DNA of 56,381 nt from Pseudoxanthomonas taiwanensis (lineage in GTDB: Bacteria > Pseudomonadota > Gammaproteobacteria > Xanthomonadales > Xanthomonadaceae): the NCBI RefSeq assembly GCF_010093135.1, contig NZ_PDWK01000010.1, forward strand, positions 1 to 56,381. The letters run 5' to 3'. Position 1 is the first letter of the stretch, and each line of letters opens with the position of its first letter. The translations under genes and the position numbers were made by a program. The notes under the pieces were generated by a model. It was given only the letters and a program-made list of their open reading frames with translations, had not been told where the DNA came from and searched no databases. Shown here piece by piece: positions 34,139 through 44,546 of the stretch.

Positions 34139-34981
34139 TCAGGCCGGGGCCGGCGCCTGCAGCCGCCGCAGCAGGGCCATGGCCGCGGCTGGATTGCGCT
34201 CCTTGGCCGCGGCGATGAAGAACACGAACACCTCGCGCGGAGGTCCCGGCGGCAGCGGCGGGCCTGCGTGGGCCAGGTCGGGCGGGTCGCGGCCGTCGGC
34301 CCAGGCGCGGGCACGCGCCGCCCAGGCGTCCAGCTCGGCTTCGGTGTAGCCGCCGCATGGCAGCCCGGCGCGCGCCTGCATCACCCGCGCGTACACGAAG
34401 TCGGCGGTGATGTCGCCGAAGGAGGGATGCGCGTCGGAAGCGGCCGACACCAGGGCGACGCCGTGGCGGCGCAGCAGGGCCGGCAGCGCCAGGGTGAACA
34501 GCGCCGCGTCGCGCAGTTCCAGCGCATGGCGCATGCGCACCCCGTCCACCTCCGGTGGCAGCAGGGCGAGGAAGCCGGCCAGCTCGTCCAGTGACGGGCT
34601 CTGGCCGTGGTCGAACTGCCACAGCACCGCACCCAGCCGATCGCCGAGGGTGGCGATGCCGGCCAGGAAGTCCTCGACCTGCGCGCCGGTGGACGACAGA
34701 CGGCGGCTGGCCATGATCCGCCTGGGCGCCTTGGCGGTGAACACGAAGCCCGGCGGGGTCTCGTCGCGCCAGCGGGCGTAGGTCTCCGGCTTCTGCGCGC
34801 CGTAGTAGGTGCCGTTGATCTCGATGGCGGTGACGTGGCGGCTGGCGTATTCCAGCTCGCGCCGCTGCACCAGCTTCTCCGGGTAGAACCCCCCGCCGCG
34901 CCAGGGCGCGTAGGTCCAGCCGCCGATGCCGATGTGGATGCGGGACGGGGCGGCGGGCGGGGTGTCGAACAGGTCGGGCAT
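34139..34981 (-). CDS. DUF72 (YecE-like) TIM-barrel protein
   Basis: A 280-aa cytoplasmic protein of the DUF72 family. Signatures are I-G-I-G-G-W-T-Y-A-P-W, the F-Y-P region, E-I-N-G-T-Y-Y, F-V-F-T-A-K-A-P-R and V-L-W-Q-F. The fold is TIM-barrel-like and related to sugar-phosphate isomerases, but the reaction is unknown. Its own start is isolated, and the two following minus-strand genes lie within 50 bp of each other, so a three-gene unit is likely. Confidence 0.86.
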   Translation of the reverse strand: MPDLFDTPPAAPSRIHIGIGGWTYAPWRGGGFYPEKLVQRRELEYASRHVTAIEINGTYYGAQKPETYARWRDETPPGFVFTAKAPRRIMASRRLSSTGAQVEDFLAGIATLGDRLGAVLWQFDHGQSPSLDELAGFLALLPPEVDGVRMRHALELRDAALFTLALPALLRRHGVALVSAASDAHPSFGDITADFVYARVMQARAGLPCGGYTEAELDAWAARARAWADGRDPPDLAHAGPPLPPGPPREVFVFFIAAAKERNPAAAMALLRRLQAPAPA

Positions 34982-35113
34982 GGTCGCGGGAGTCCGGGAA
35001 AGCGGGGATCGTAGCGGACCGGACGTGGTGGCCGGTGCAGGGCGGGGTGGACTTCCGTCACTGCGGCGGGCGCGGGGGCGGCGCCTAGAATCGGGGGCTG
35101 GTCCCCATCACGG

Positions 35114-36763
35114 ATGCCGCCCATGGTCCTTCGCCCGTCCACGTTGCGTCTTTCCTGCCTGCTTGCGCTCGGCTTCGGCGTGCTGGCGCATGCCCCGGCC
35201 TGGTCCGCCGACGGTACGGCCGCGCCGGCCGCCACCGCCCAGACTGCGGCGGCGCTGGATCCGGCGCAGCTGGGCGCGTGGGTGGAGGCGGCGCGCGAGC
35301 GCTTCGAGGTGCCCGGCATCGCCGTGGCCGTGGTCAAGGACGGGCAGGTGGTGTTCGAGGGCGGCTGGGGCGTGCGCGAGCTGGGCAGGCCCGACCCGGT
35401 GGACGCCCACACCCTGTTCGCCATCGCCTCCAACACCAAGGCCTTCACCGCCGCATCGCTGGCCATGCTGGCCGACGAGGGCAGGCTGAAGCTCGAGGAC
35501 CGGGTGATCGACCACCTGCCGGAGTTCCGCATGGCCGATCCCTACGTCACCGCCGAGATGCGCGTGCGCGACCTGCTGACCCACCGCAGCGGCCTGGGCC
35601 TGGGCGCCGGCGACCTGCTGTTCTGGCCCGGCAGCGACTACAGCACGGAGGAGGTGGTGCGCCGGCTGAAGGACGTGCCGCTGAAGAGCAGCTTCCGCGA
35701 GCGCTACGCCTACGACAACATCCTCTACGCCGCGGCCACGCTGCTGATCGAGCGCGTGTCCGGGCAGCGTTATGCCGATTTCCTGCAGCAGCGCTTCTTC
35801 GACCCGCTGGGGATGGCGGAGACGCGCTTCAACGCCGACGCCCTGCGTCCGGGCGACCGCGTCGCCACCGGCCACGCCAAGGCCGACTTCACCACGCTGC
35901 GGCCGACCTTCCCCCTGACCTGGCACAACGCCGCCGGCGCCGGCGGCATCTACTCCAGCGTGCACGACATGGCGCGCTGGATGAACGCGCAGCTGGCCGG
36001 CGGCGTGTACACCGACGCCGAAGGCCGCCAGCAGCGGCTGTTCTCGCCGCAGCGGCAGAAGCACATGTGGACCGTGCACTCGCCCATGCCCATTCCCGAG
36101 CCGGCGGTGCCGGAGCTGGCCGCGTCCAGACCGGACTTCCTCGGCTACGGCGAGGGCTGGATGCTGTCCACCTACCGCGGCGAGAAGCTGGTCTGGCACA
36201 CCGGCGGCTGGCCGGGCATGGTCTCGCGCGTGACCCTGGTGCCGGGCCGCAACCTGGGCGTGGTGGTGCTGACCAACCAGGAGGCCGGCGGCGCTTTCAA
36301 CGCCATCACCCTGCACGTGCTCGACGCCTTCCTGCAGCCGGCCGCGCGCGTGGACTGGGTGGCCGCCTACGCCGCGGCGGCGGAGAAGTCGAAGGCCCGT
36401 GCCGACGAGGCCTGGGCCAGGCGCGTGGCCGCGCGCGATGCGCGCTCCAGGCCCTCGTTGCCGCTGTCTGGCTACGCCGCGACCTACCGCGATGCCTGGT
36501 ACGGCGACGTCGAGGTGAAGCAGGAGAACGGGCGCCTGCTGATGCGCTTCACCCGCAGTCCGCTGCTGGTGGGCGAGCTGCAGCACTGGCAGCACGACAC
36601 CTTCCTGGTGAAGTGGCGCGAGCGCACGCTCAACGGCGATGCCTTCGTCACCTTCCACCTGGACGCCGACGGCAAGGTGCGCGAGGCGCGGATGGAGGCG
36701 GCCTCGGAGCTGACCGACTTCAGCTTCGACTTCCAGGACCTGGTGCTCAGGCCGGTGCGGTAG
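35114..36763 (+). CDS. Exported serine hydrolase, beta-lactamase/class C (AmpC-like fold) with DUF3471 tail
   Basis: A 549-aa periplasmic hydrolase. The signal peptide ends near H-A-P-A-W-S-A. The penicillin-binding-fold motifs are S-N-T-K (S-x-x-K nucleophile), Y-D-N (Y-x-N) and H-T-G-G. The last ~110 residues form a beta-rich domain like DUF3471 in esterase/D-aminopeptidase members. It is therefore more likely a peptidase or esterase than a true beta-lactamase. ATG 35123 is an alternative start. Confidence 0.85.
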   Translation: MPPMVLRPSTLRLSCLLALGFGVLAHAPAWSADGTAAPAATAQTAAALDPAQLGAWVEAARERFEVPGIAVAVVKDGQVVFEGGWGVRELGRPDPVDAHTLFAIASNTKAFTAASLAMLADEGRLKLEDRVIDHLPEFRMADPYVTAEMRVRDLLTHRSGLGLGAGDLLFWPGSDYSTEEVVRRLKDVPLKSSFRERYAYDNILYAAATLLIERVSGQRYADFLQQRFFDPLGMAETRFNADALRPGDRVATGHAKADFTTLRPTFPLTWHNAAGAGGIYSSVHDMARWMNAQLAGGVYTDAEGRQQRLFSPQRQKHMWTVHSPMPIPEPAVPELAASRPDFLGYGEGWMLSTYRGEKLVWHTGGWPGMVSRVTLVPGRNLGVVVLTNQEAGGAFNAITLHVLDAFLQPAARVDWVAAYAAAAEKSKARADEAWARRVAARDARSRPSLPLSGYAATYRDAWYGDVEVKQENGRLLMRFTRSPLLVGELQHWQHDTFLVKWRERTLNGDAFVTFHLDADGKVREARMEAASELTDFSFDFQDLVLRPVR

Positions 36764-36930
36764 GTCCTCCAGACCGGGCCCGGGTCCCGGCGGGAGACGG
36801 GCGGAGGGACGCGGCGGCCGCTTCCGGTCGCGGCGCATCCGTTCGCACCGATGGCGGTGGAACGGCGGGGTTGGGCGCCGGCGGCCGGTGCCGCCGGTGC
36901 CCGGCCCGACTCCCCTGCGGGAAGGGGAAA

Positions 36931-36959
36931 AAGGGCGCCGTCGTGGTGACGGCGCCCTT
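36931..36959. terminator. Strong 12-bp-stem terminator for the DUF885 gene
   Basis: AAGGGCGCCGTC and GACGGCGCCCTT pair perfectly around GTGGT. On the minus strand the stem is followed by a T-tract (TTTTTCCCC), so it is a canonical intrinsic terminator for the gene ending at 36993. It may also stop the plus-strand hydrolase transcript. The remaining bases between the two genes hold nothing else recognisable. Confidence 0.85.
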
Positions 36960-36992
36960 CGTGCGTCGCGGGATCGGCCTGCCGGAGCGTCG

Positions 36993-38801
36993 TCAGCGGA
37001 TCGGCTCGTCCAGGATCAGCTGGCGTACGAAGCGCACCGGCGGGGCGCCGTAGGACAGCACCCGGTCGTGGTAGGCCTTGGCGTCGAAGCGGTCGCCCAG
37101 CTTCTCCTCCACCGCCTTGCGCATGTCGAAGTGCTCCTGCGCGCCGACGAAGTAGGTCGGCAGCTGCGCCGAGCTGAGCTGGGCGCGCACCCATTTGCCG
37201 GCCGCCTCGCTCTCCTGCTGGAAGGTCTGGCGCACCATCAGGTCCATGGCCTGCTCGCGGCTCCAGCCGTCCACGTGCACGCCCTGGTCGAGGATGGCGT
37301 TGGCGATGGTGCGCAGGTAGAACTTCAGCTGCACCAGGCGGAACAGCGGGTCGTTGTCCAGGTAGCCGGCATCGGCCATCACCTTCTCGGTGTATACCGC
37401 CCAACCCTCGGCGAACGGGCCCGAGCGCAGCACCGCGCGCAGGGTCGAGGGATGGCGTGCCGAGTGCCAGCCCTCCAGGTAGTGGCCCGGGGTGCCCTCG
37501 TGGATGCTCAGCAGGTGGATCATGCGCGAGTTGTATTCGCGCAGGAACGAATCCACCTGGGCGTCGGTCCAGTCGTCGGGGATGGGCGAGACCGCGTAGA
37601 AGGTCTTGAGGTTCTTGTCCAGCGGGCCGGGCGAGTCGCAGTAGGCCACCGCCACGCCGCGCTGGAACTCCGGCATCAGGATGATCTCCACCGGCGCGTC
37701 GGGCAGGGTGACCAGGTCCTTCTCGCGGACGAACGCGGTGGCCTGCTCCAGCGCCGCCCTGGCCGCCTCCACCACCTGGTCGCGCGCCGGACGCTCGGCG
37801 TAGGCCAGCTCCAGGGCCGCCTCGATCGCGGCCTGGCGCTGCGCCTCGTCCGGGTCCTCCGGCAACGGCGGCGCGTCGGCGCGGTCCTCGAGCACGGTGC
37901 GGGCGATCGCGTACATCTCCGCGCGCACGCGCGCCAGCTCGGCCTCGGCGCGCTGGCGGATCTCGCTGCGCGAGAGCGAGGAGTTGAGCGAGAACTTCAG
38001 CTTCTGGTCGTACAGCTCCGCGCCCAGGCGGAAGTCGCCGGCGGCGTTGGGCACCAGCACCTGGTCCAGCCACGCCTGGTGCTCGGCCACGGCCGCGCGC
38101 AGCCGGGCGACGGCGGCCTCCAGGCGCGTGCGCTCGTCGTCGGGCAGCTGGTCGGCGTGCGGGACGATGAAGGAGTCGACGATGGCCCGGATGCCCTGGT
38201 TCTGCCGGGCCACGGTCTCGGCGTGGACCTTGGGCACGCGCGCCGGGTCGAGGTTGGCGCGGGCCTGGGCCAGCAGCGCCGGCAGCTTCTCCATGCGCGC
38301 CGTGGCCGAGCGCAGGCGGTCGGGCAGCGGCGCGAACTCGCGCGCCATCAGGTCGTAGATCGAGCCGCCGGCCAGGCTGTTGTACAGCAGCGGGTCCCAG
38401 GCCCAGGACTGGAGCACCTCGGCGTTCCAGATGTCGGCCTCCAGGCGGTTGCGCAGGATGGCCGCATCCACCTGGTTCTCGCGCGACAGGCGTGAGACGT
38501 CGATCGCGTCCAGCTCGGCCAGCAGCTGCTTGCGCGCCTCCAGGGCGCGCTGCCGGCCTTCGGCGCTGAGGTCGTCCAGCTCGCCGTCGTAGCGGTGGTC
38601 GCCGACGCTGGTGGCGAAGGTCGGCGACAGCCGCAGCCAGGTCTCCAGGGCGCGCTGGGCCAGTTCGGCGAAGCGCGCGTCGGCCTGCGGGTCGACGGCC
38701 TCGGCGCGGGTGGCGCCGTCGGCGGTGGCGTTGGGGGATTCGGCCTGCTGGCAACCGGCCAGGCAGGCGAGCAGTGCAGCGGCAAGCAGGGTGCGGCGCA
38801 T
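36993..38801 (-). CDS. DUF885 family metallopeptidase-like lipoprotein
   Basis: A 602-aa exported lipoprotein (lipobox L-A-G-C, cysteine ~17) of the DUF885 family, predicted zinc metallopeptidases. The H-E-G-T-P-G-H-Y-L-E-G motif (H-E-x-x-x-G-H) and the downstream F-A-E-G-W-A-V-Y-T-E supply the metal and catalytic residues. Xanthomonads usually carry several paralogues. The start at 38801 places the lipoprotein signal at the N-terminus; a longer reading to 38921 would bury it. Confidence 0.88.
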   Translation of the reverse strand: MRRTLLAAALLACLAGCQQAESPNATADGATRAEAVDPQADARFAELAQRALETWLRLSPTFATSVGDHRYDGELDDLSAEGRQRALEARKQLLAELDAIDVSRLSRENQVDAAILRNRLEADIWNAEVLQSWAWDPLLYNSLAGGSIYDLMAREFAPLPDRLRSATARMEKLPALLAQARANLDPARVPKVHAETVARQNQGIRAIVDSFIVPHADQLPDDERTRLEAAVARLRAAVAEHQAWLDQVLVPNAAGDFRLGAELYDQKLKFSLNSSLSRSEIRQRAEAELARVRAEMYAIARTVLEDRADAPPLPEDPDEAQRQAAIEAALELAYAERPARDQVVEAARAALEQATAFVREKDLVTLPDAPVEIILMPEFQRGVAVAYCDSPGPLDKNLKTFYAVSPIPDDWTDAQVDSFLREYNSRMIHLLSIHEGTPGHYLEGWHSARHPSTLRAVLRSGPFAEGWAVYTEKVMADAGYLDNDPLFRLVQLKFYLRTIANAILDQGVHVDGWSREQAMDLMVRQTFQQESEAAGKWVRAQLSSAQLPTYFVGAQEHFDMRKAVEEKLGDRFDAKAYHDRVLSYGAPPVRFVRQLILDEPIR

Positions 38802-38850
38802 GGACGGCTCCCGTAGGGTTTGGCAATCCCCCAAAGCATAGCCGCCCCGG

Positions 38851-39180
38851 TCAGTCCTTGCCGTCCTCCTCCCCGTCCCCGTCGCCCCACAGGCCGTCGT
38901 GCTCGAACTCGGCCACCACACCCAGGCGCCAGGCCAGCTCCTCCACCGCCTGGCGGACGCGGCGGGCGGTATACGCGTTCGGGGCCTCGACCTCGATGTC
39001 GTGGACGCCGGGGCCCAGGTCGTCGGACAGGCCGGCCGAACTGGAATCCTCGTCGTCCATGTGCGGCATCAGGTCGGCCACCTCCTCGACGTGTTCGATG
39101 CCTTCCAGGCTTTGCAGGAGGTCGACCACGGCGCGCAGGTCGTCCTCGCTGCCGATGATGCGGATGCGCAACTGCGGCAT
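38851..39180 (-). CDS. Small acidic conserved hypothetical protein
   Basis: A 109-aa soluble acidic protein. It starts with a beta-alpha pattern (P-Q-L-R-I-R-I-I-G-S-E-D-D-L-R-A-V-V-D-L-L), continues with an Asp/Ser-rich loop (D-D-E-D-S-S-S), and ends with a helix (Y-T-A-R-R-V-R-Q-A-V-E-E-L-A) and an acidic tail. The pattern could form an ACT-like or ferredoxin-like fold, but no family is recognised. It lies between the cyclophilin and DUF885 genes on the same strand with short gaps. Confidence 0.7.
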   Translation of the reverse strand: MPQLRIRIIGSEDDLRAVVDLLQSLEGIEHVEEVADLMPHMDDEDSSSAGLSDDLGPGVHDIEVEAPNAYTARRVRQAVEELAWRLGVVAEFEHDGLWGDGDGEEDGKD

Positions 39181-39256
39181 GGCGTGTTCCTCCCGGGGAG
39201 CGGCACGAGCCTGCCCAGCGCCGCATCAAGGCCGGGTGAGGGCCGCCCGGCCGGGG

Positions 39257-40171
39257 TCAGTCCGGCGCGCGGCGGACCGGCAGCGGCACATTGCACAGGT
39301 CGATGTGGCCGGCCGGACGCACGTAGAAGCCGTCGCGGCGGTTGCGCCGCGACTCGACCAGCTCGCGGAAGGTGGCCGTACCGGTGCGCAGCAGCTGCAG
39401 CCGCTCCCGCCCTGCCTCCGGCACGCTGGCGGCCAGGCGCACGGCACGGATCGGCACCCAGCGCGCCGGGTCCTCGAGGAAGCCCATCGGTTCCGGTCCG
39501 CGCGGCAGGGACGAGAGCAGCTCCATGCCCTGGACCACGCGCCCGACCAGGGTGATGTTGCGGTCCAGCTGGCGCGGCGCCTGGCCGATGACCACATACA
39601 GCTCGCCGCCGGTGCTGGTGTCCGGCGCCATGTCGCGGGCGGCGCCGACCATGCCGTAGCAGTGCGCCAGCCAGGCCTTGCCCGCGGCCGGATCGCGCGC
39701 GGCCGGGAAGCCGTCGGCGAAGCCGACCTCGGGCGCCCAGCCGTCGGCATCGGGCAGGGCGTCGAAGTCCAGGCCGGCGGCGTCGCGCTCGAACTCGGCC
39801 GGCAGCTTCGTGCGTGCCGAACCCAGCGGTCTGGCGCGCGCCGGGTCGTCGGCGTGGGCGTCGCCGAACTGGACCACGAAGTTGTCCTGCACGCGGTAGA
39901 CGTGGGCGCCGTCCCAGAAGCCCCCGGCGGCCAGGGTGCGGATGTTGGCCACGTGCTCCGGGGCGAAGCCGGGGGCCAGCTCGATCACCACCCGGCCGGC
40001 TTCCAGCTCCAGGTACAGGGTCCGCTCCGGGTCCAGCTCGCGCCAGTCGCCGGCGGGCGCGGCGTCCAGGATCTCCTGCATGCCGCGGTAGGGTGGCGGC
40101 TCGGCGCCGGCGAGGGCGGGGGCCAGCAGCAGGGCGCAGGCCAGCAGGGACGGACGCAGGCGCAGGGACAT
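39257..40171 (-). CDS. Periplasmic cyclophilin-type peptidyl-prolyl isomerase
   Basis: A 304-aa exported PPIase. The signal peptide ends near P-A-L-A-G-A-E. Cyclophilin features are A-P-x-[19 protein letters not shown] with the catalytic Arg, Y-G-M-V-G-A-A-R and [15 protein letters not shown]. The usual Q-G-G-D is Q-F-G-D and there is a large insert (~residues 100-150), so it is a divergent member found in this family. The role is inferred to be proline isomerisation of envelope proteins. Confidence 0.85.
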   Translation of the reverse strand: MSLRLRPSLLACALLLAPALAGAEPPPYRGMQEILDAAPAGDWRELDPERTLYLELEAGRVVIELAPGFAPEHVANIRTLAAGGFWDGAHVYRVQDNFVVQFGDAHADDPARARPLGSARTKLPAEFERDAAGLDFDALPDADGWAPEVGFADGFPAARDPAAGKAWLAHCYGMVGAARDMAPDTSTGGELYVVIGQAPRQLDRNITLVGRVVQGMELLSSLPRGPEPMGFLEDPARWVPIRAVRLAASVPEAGRERLQLLRTGTATFRELVESRRNRRDGFYVRPAGHIDLCNVPLPVRRAPD

Positions 40172-40248
40172 GGGCGGCTCCGGTCGGTGGACGTGCCCCC
40201 GATTCTGGCCCGTCCCCGGGGGCGCCGGCCAGCCACCGCCACGCCGCG

Positions 40249-41526
40249 CTAGCCGGCGTGGCGGGCGATGAAGTCGCGCACCTGCGGGTAGACCTTCTCG
40301 CGCCAGCGGCGGCCGCTGAAGATGCCGTAGTGGCCGGCGCCCTCGACGGTGAGGTGGCATTTGTCCGCCTCGGCGATGCCGGTGCACAGGTCGTGCGCGG
40401 CCCGGGTCTGGCCGAGGCCGGAGATGTCGTCCAGCTCGCCCTCGATGGTCATCATCGCCGTGCCGCGGATGGCGGCCGGCCTGACCGGCTCGCCGCGCAC
40501 CTTCCACTTGCCGCGCGGCAGCAGGAACTCCTGGAACACGATGCGGATGGTGTCCAGGTAGTACTCGGCCGGCATGTCCAGCACGGCGTTGTACTCGTCG
40601 TAGAAGCGGCGGTGGGCCTCGGCGTCCTGCAGGTCGCCCTTGACCAGGTTGCAGTAGAAGTCCCAGTGCGACATGAAGTGGCGGCTGGGGTTCATGGCGA
40701 TGAAGCCGGCATGCTGCAGGAAACCGGGGTACACCGCGCGGCCCTCGCCGGGGTACGGCGGCGGGACGGTGTGGATGACGTTGTTCTCGAACCAGGACAG
40801 CGGATTGCGCGTGGCCAGGTTGTTGACCGCGGTGGGGCTGCGGCGGGCGTCGATCGGGCCGCCCATCATCACCAGCGAGCGCGGCACAGGCTCGCCACGC
40901 GCGGCCATCAGCGAGACCGCGGCCAGCACCGGTACGGTCGGCTGGCACACCGAGACCACGTGCAGGCGTTCGGCGCCGATGTGGCGGATGAACTCCTCCA
41001 CGTAGGCGATGTAGTCGTCCAGGCTGAAGGCACCCTCGGCGGCCGGCACCATGCGCGCGTCGATCCAGTCGGTCACGTAGACCTTGTGGTCGCGCAGCAG
41101 GGTGCGGACGGTGTCGCGCAGCAGGGTGGCATGGTGGCCGGACAGCGGCGCCACCACCAGCACCACCGGGTCGGCCTTGAGCGCGGCGATGGTGGCGGCG
41201 TCGTCGCTGAAGCGCTTGAACCGCACCAGCCGGCAGAAGGGCTTGCGGATGACCTCCTGCTCCAGCACCGGCACCACCCGGCCCTCGACCTCGACCTCGT
41301 GGATGTTCCAGGGCGGCTTCTCGTAGTCCTTGCCCAGCCGGTGGATCAGCTCGTTGGAGGCGGCGATCCGCTCGGCCCCCGGCAGGGTGGACACCCAGCT
41401 CGACGGGTCGGAGAAGATGCGCGCGTTGGCCTCGGCCAGGTGGACCCAGGGCGCCATCATCGCGCGGTTGAGTTCGTGCAGCTGGTAGAGCATGGACTGA
41501 CCACGCTTGGGCTGATGGTGTTGCAT
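40249..41526 (-). CDS. phaZ: Intracellular poly(3-hydroxybutyrate) depolymerase
   Basis: A 425-aa cytoplasmic enzyme that mobilises stored PHB granules. The PhaZa1-type N-terminus ([10 protein letters not shown]) is present. The nucleophile is the cysteine in V-S-V-C-Q-P-T, as in the Ralstonia family, with the Asp (E-G-E-L-D-D) and His (E-G-A-G-H-Y-G) completing the triad. The ATG at 41526 has AGGA upstream; the family start at 41493 is an alternative 11 residues shorter. No pha synthase lies in the window. Confidence 0.88.
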   Translation of the reverse strand: MQHHQPKRGQSMLYQLHELNRAMMAPWVHLAEANARIFSDPSSWVSTLPGAERIAASNELIHRLGKDYEKPPWNIHEVEVEGRVVPVLEQEVIRKPFCRLVRFKRFSDDAATIAALKADPVVLVVAPLSGHHATLLRDTVRTLLRDHKVYVTDWIDARMVPAAEGAFSLDDYIAYVEEFIRHIGAERLHVVSVCQPTVPVLAAVSLMAARGEPVPRSLVMMGGPIDARRSPTAVNNLATRNPLSWFENNVIHTVPPPYPGEGRAVYPGFLQHAGFIAMNPSRHFMSHWDFYCNLVKGDLQDAEAHRRFYDEYNAVLDMPAEYYLDTIRIVFQEFLLPRGKWKVRGEPVRPAAIRGTAMMTIEGELDDISGLGQTRAAHDLCTGIAEADKCHLTVEGAGHYGIFSGRRWREKVYPQVRDFIARHAG

Positions 41527-41614
41527 CGCAACATCCTAACCCGCCGGGCGTATGCAAGGCGATAAGAGTCGCATATCGCGTTGAGACGGCGCCAGCCGCG
41601 GGTCGGCATACGGG

Positions 41615-42475
41615 TCAGTAGGGCGGAAGCGGGATGAACTCCTCGTCGCCCTCGATCCGGCCGAAGCGGCCCTCCAGCCAGTCCTGCTTGGCCTGCTCGA
41701 TGCGCTCGCGCGAACTGGAGACGAAGTTCCACCACAGGTGGCGGCGGCCGTCGAGCGGCTCGCCGCCCAGCAGCACCGCCTTGAGCGGGGTGAGCGCGCG
41801 CAGCTTCGGCTGGCCGGGGTCGGGCAGGATCAGGTGCCGCGCCGGCACGTCCGCGCCATCCAGCTGCGCCTGGCCTTCGAGGATGTACAGCGCCCGCTCG
41901 GCGTGGCCGGCGTCCAGCGCCAGCTCCGCGTCCGGTTCCAGGTCCAGGGCCACCGCGAGGGTGTCGGCGAACACCCGCACCGGCGCTTCCTCGCCGTAGG
42001 CGCGGCCGGCGATCACCCGCAACAGGGCGCCGCCGCGCTGCTGCCACGGCAGGGTGTCGGCGGCGTGGTGGTGGAAGGACGGCTCGGCTTCCTCGTGCGT
42101 GCGGGGCAGGGCCACCCAGGTCTGCATGCCGTGCACGCCGGCGCCGTGGGCGCGTTCGGGCGCGGGCGTGCGTTCGGAGTGGACGATGCCGCGGCCGGCG
42201 GTCATCCAGTTCACGTCGCCCGGGCGGATCACCTGGTCCGAGCCGAGGCTGTCGCGGTGGCGGATGGCGCCGTCCCACAGGAAGGTCACCGTCGCCAGGC
42301 CGATGTGCGGGTGCGGGCGCACGTCGATGCCGCGGCCGGGCTCGAACACCGCCGGGCCCATGTGGTCCACGAACACGAACGGGCCGACGCTGCGTGCCTG
42401 CAGGGTGGGTACGGCGCGGCGCACCTGGAATCCCTCGCCCAGCTCGTGCACGCGCGGTTCGATGAAGGTGGTCAT
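41615..42475 (-). CDS. Pirin-family protein
   Basis: A 286-aa bicupin of the pirin family. The N-terminal cupin carries the metal motif R-P-H-P-H-I-G-L-A-T-V-T-F and M-T-A-G-R-G-I-V-H-S-E. Bacterial pirins act as quercetinase-like dioxygenases or metabolic regulators, and the specific role is not decidable here. It lies in a minus-strand series with nfi upstream (88 bp gap). Confidence 0.88.
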   Translation of the reverse strand: MTTFIEPRVHELGEGFQVRRAVPTLQARSVGPFVFVDHMGPAVFEPGRGIDVRPHPHIGLATVTFLWDGAIRHRDSLGSDQVIRPGDVNWMTAGRGIVHSERTPAPERAHGAGVHGMQTWVALPRTHEEAEPSFHHHAADTLPWQQRGGALLRVIAGRAYGEEAPVRVFADTLAVALDLEPDAELALDAGHAERALYILEGQAQLDGADVPARHLILPDPGQPKLRALTPLKAVLLGGEPLDGRRHLWWNFVSSSRERIEQAKQDWLEGRFGRIEGDEEFIPLPPY

Positions 42476-42563
42476 GGCGGCGACCTCCGGTGGGACTGCC
42501 CGCAGCATGGCACGGAGCGGGTGCCGCGACGCGTGTATGCCGGCGATGCAGTGTTGCACCGGG

Positions 42564-43259
42564 TCAGCCCCGGCGTGCCGCCCCGTCGCGCCGGGAGGCC
42601 AGGCGGTCGGCCAGGCGAGTGGGCTCGGGCAGGCGGTAGCCGGCCAGGCAGCGCAGGACCAGCGCCACCGCGCCGTCCAGCGAGACGCGGGGCCCCGGCG
42701 AGACGATCAGCGGGTTGCAGCGCGCCTTGCTGCGCAGGGCCATGCCGACCACCTCGCCCTGGTGCAGCACCGGGCTGCGGTCGCCGGGCCGCGGGCCGGG
42801 CGGGTCGAAGTGGCCGCACAGCAGGCGCTTGGCCCCGCCCACGGTGGGCAGGCCGGTGGCCACGCCGAAGTGCGCGGCGATGCCCAGCCGGCGCGGATGG
42901 GCGATGCCCTGGCCGTCCACCATCACCAGGTCCGGCGCCGTGGAGAAACGGTCCAGCGCGTGCAGCAGGGCCGGCAGCTCGCGGAAGCTGAGCAGGCCCG
43001 GCACGTAGGGCATCCGGGTCGGGACCCGCACCAGATGGCGCTCCAGCGGCTGCAGCGTGTCCGCGTCCAGCAGCACCGCGGCGGCGCGGGTGGTGGCACC
43101 GCCGTCGTCGAAGCCGACATCGAAGCCGGCCACGGTGCGCGGCGCGTCCGCCAGCGCGTCCTGCAGGCGCACCTGCGCGGCCAGCTGCCGCTGCAGCTGG
43201 CGCGCGCCGGCGATGCTGCCGTCCCAGCCGGGGAAGGGATCGGAGGCGGAAACGCTCAT
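42564..43259 (-). CDS. nfi: Endonuclease V
   Basis: A 231-aa deoxyinosine 3'-endonuclease that nicks the second phosphodiester 3' of hypoxanthine. Core motifs are visible: G-F-D-V-G-F (first metal Asp), [27 protein letters not shown] and [13 protein letters not shown]. It diverges from gpmA, with 99 bp between the starts. Confidence 0.92.
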   Translation of the reverse strand: MSVSASDPFPGWDGSIAGARQLQRQLAAQVRLQDALADAPRTVAGFDVGFDDGGATTRAAAVLLDADTLQPLERHLVRVPTRMPYVPGLLSFRELPALLHALDRFSTAPDLVMVDGQGIAHPRRLGIAAHFGVATGLPTVGGAKRLLCGHFDPPGPRPGDRSPVLHQGEVVGMALRSKARCNPLIVSPGPRVSLDGAVALVLRCLAGYRLPEPTRLADRLASRRDGAARRG

Positions 43260-43358
43260 CGGCCCGATTATGGCCGGGCGCGGTGAAGCGCGGGCGAGGG
43301 CGCGGCCGCGCCGGTACAATCGGCGCCCGTCCGTCATCCCCACCCGGAGATTCCCACA

Positions 43359-44108
43359 GTGACCCGCAAGCTTGTCCTGCTGCGCCACGGCCAGAGCCAG
43401 TGGAACCTCGAGAACCGCTTCACCGGCTGGGTCGACGTCGACCTCACCGACCAGGGCCGCGCCGAGGCGGTGGCCGGCGGGCGGCTGATGCGCGAGGAGG
43501 GCCTGCGCTTCGACGTGGCCTACACCTCGGTGCTCAAGCGCGCCATCCGCACCCTCAACCTGGCCCTGGCCGAGCTGGACCAGGACTGGATCCCGGTGCA
43601 CAAGAGCTGGCGCCTCAACGAGCGCCACTACGGCGCGCTGCAGGGCCTGGACAAGGCCGAGACCGCGGCCAAGCACGGCGAGGAGCAGGTCAAGATCTGG
43701 CGCCGCTCCTACGACACCCCGCCGCCGGCGATGGCCGCCGCCGACCCGGGCCATCCGGCCAACGACCCGCGCTACGCCGGGCTGGACCGCAACGCGCTGC
43801 CGTCGACCGCGTCGCTGGCCACCACCCTGGACCGGGTGCTGCCGTACTGGCACGACGCCATCGCCCCGTCGCTGAAGGCGGGCAGGACGGTGCTGGTGGC
43901 CGCGCACGGCAACTCGCTGCGCGCGCTGTACAAGTACCTCAACAACGTCTCCAACGAGGACATCCTCGAACTGAACATTCCCACCGGCATCCCGCTGCTG
44001 TTCGAGCTGGACGACGAGCTGAAGGTGGTCTCGCACCGCTACCTGGGCGACCCGGAAGCCGCGGCCCGCGCCGCCGCGGCGGTCGCCGCCCAGGGCAAGG
44101 CCAGGTAG
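43359..44108 (+). CDS. gpmA: 2,3-bisphosphoglycerate-dependent phosphoglycerate mutase
   Basis: Interconverts 3- and 2-phosphoglycerate in glycolysis via a phosphohistidine. It is 249 aa. The motif [10 protein letters not shown] carries the active H10. The E-R-H-Y-G-A-L-Q-G segment and the second His in [10 protein letters not shown] are canonical. The start is GTG at 43359, directly before T-R-K-L-V-L-L. A terminator follows at once. Confidence 0.95.
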   Translation: MTRKLVLLRHGQSQWNLENRFTGWVDVDLTDQGRAEAVAGGRLMREEGLRFDVAYTSVLKRAIRTLNLALAELDQDWIPVHKSWRLNERHYGALQGLDKAETAAKHGEEQVKIWRRSYDTPPPAMAAADPGHPANDPRYAGLDRNALPSTASLATTLDRVLPYWHDAIAPSLKAGRTVLVAAHGNSLRALYKYLNNVSNEDILELNIPTGIPLLFELDDELKVVSHRYLGDPEAAARAAAAVAAQGKAR

Positions 44109-44117
44109 GCAACCATC

Positions 44118-44145
44118 GAAACACCCGGCCCCGGCCGGGTGTTTC
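44118..44145 (+). terminator. Intrinsic terminator after gpmA
   Basis: GAAACACCCGGCC and GGCCGGGTGTTTC form a 13-bp stem around CC, 9 bp after the gpmA stop, followed by GTTTCGTG. The AT-rich stem end and short T-run make it a plausible rho-independent terminator. Confidence 0.8.
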
Positions 44146-44217
44146 GTTTCGTGCGGCAGGCCCCTGCGTATCCGACGATCCCGCGCGCGGCTTGCCGGCC
44201 TCCTCGCGGTCACGGCG

Positions 44218-44546
44218 GTGATCGGCTTCCAGGCCGTGCCGGGGTTCGCCTGCCATGGCCGGGACCTGCGCCGGTTCGCCATCGGCCCGGGTGTCTTCGT
44301 CCTGCCGCCGCTGCTGCCGGCGCTGGCCTCGCTGGCCACCGCCAATCCGCTGCGCGCGGTGGGCGCCTGCGCGCTGTTCGCGCCCTGGCGGCTGTGGACC
44401 GGTTACGTGGACTGCATCCGGCCCGATGCCGGGGGGCGTCCATGGCGTATGTGCCGGTACTGCCGTACGGCTTCCCCAGCGCCGTGCTGGGTGCGGTCCT
44501 GGCCGGGCCGGTGTGCCGCCGGCTGGGCATCGCCATCGATCCCTGA
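44218..44546 (+). pseudogene. Frameshifted small membrane protein gene
   Basis: Frame 1 from 44218 encodes a hydrophobic protein ([27 protein letters not shown]). After the run of six G near 44430-44436 the sensible continuation is in another frame (S-M-A-Y-V-P-V-L-P-Y-G-F-P-S-A-V-L-G-A-V-L-A-G) and stops at 44546. Together they give a ~110-aa protein with two or three helices. A homopolymer indel, real or from sequencing, is the likely cause. The family is not recognised and the start is uncertain. Confidence 0.5.

Noticed and set aside
35114..36763. True AmpC beta-lactamase
   Set aside because: S-x-x-K, Y-x-N and H-T-G-G are shared by peptidase/esterase relatives, and the protein is much longer with a DUF3471-like tail.
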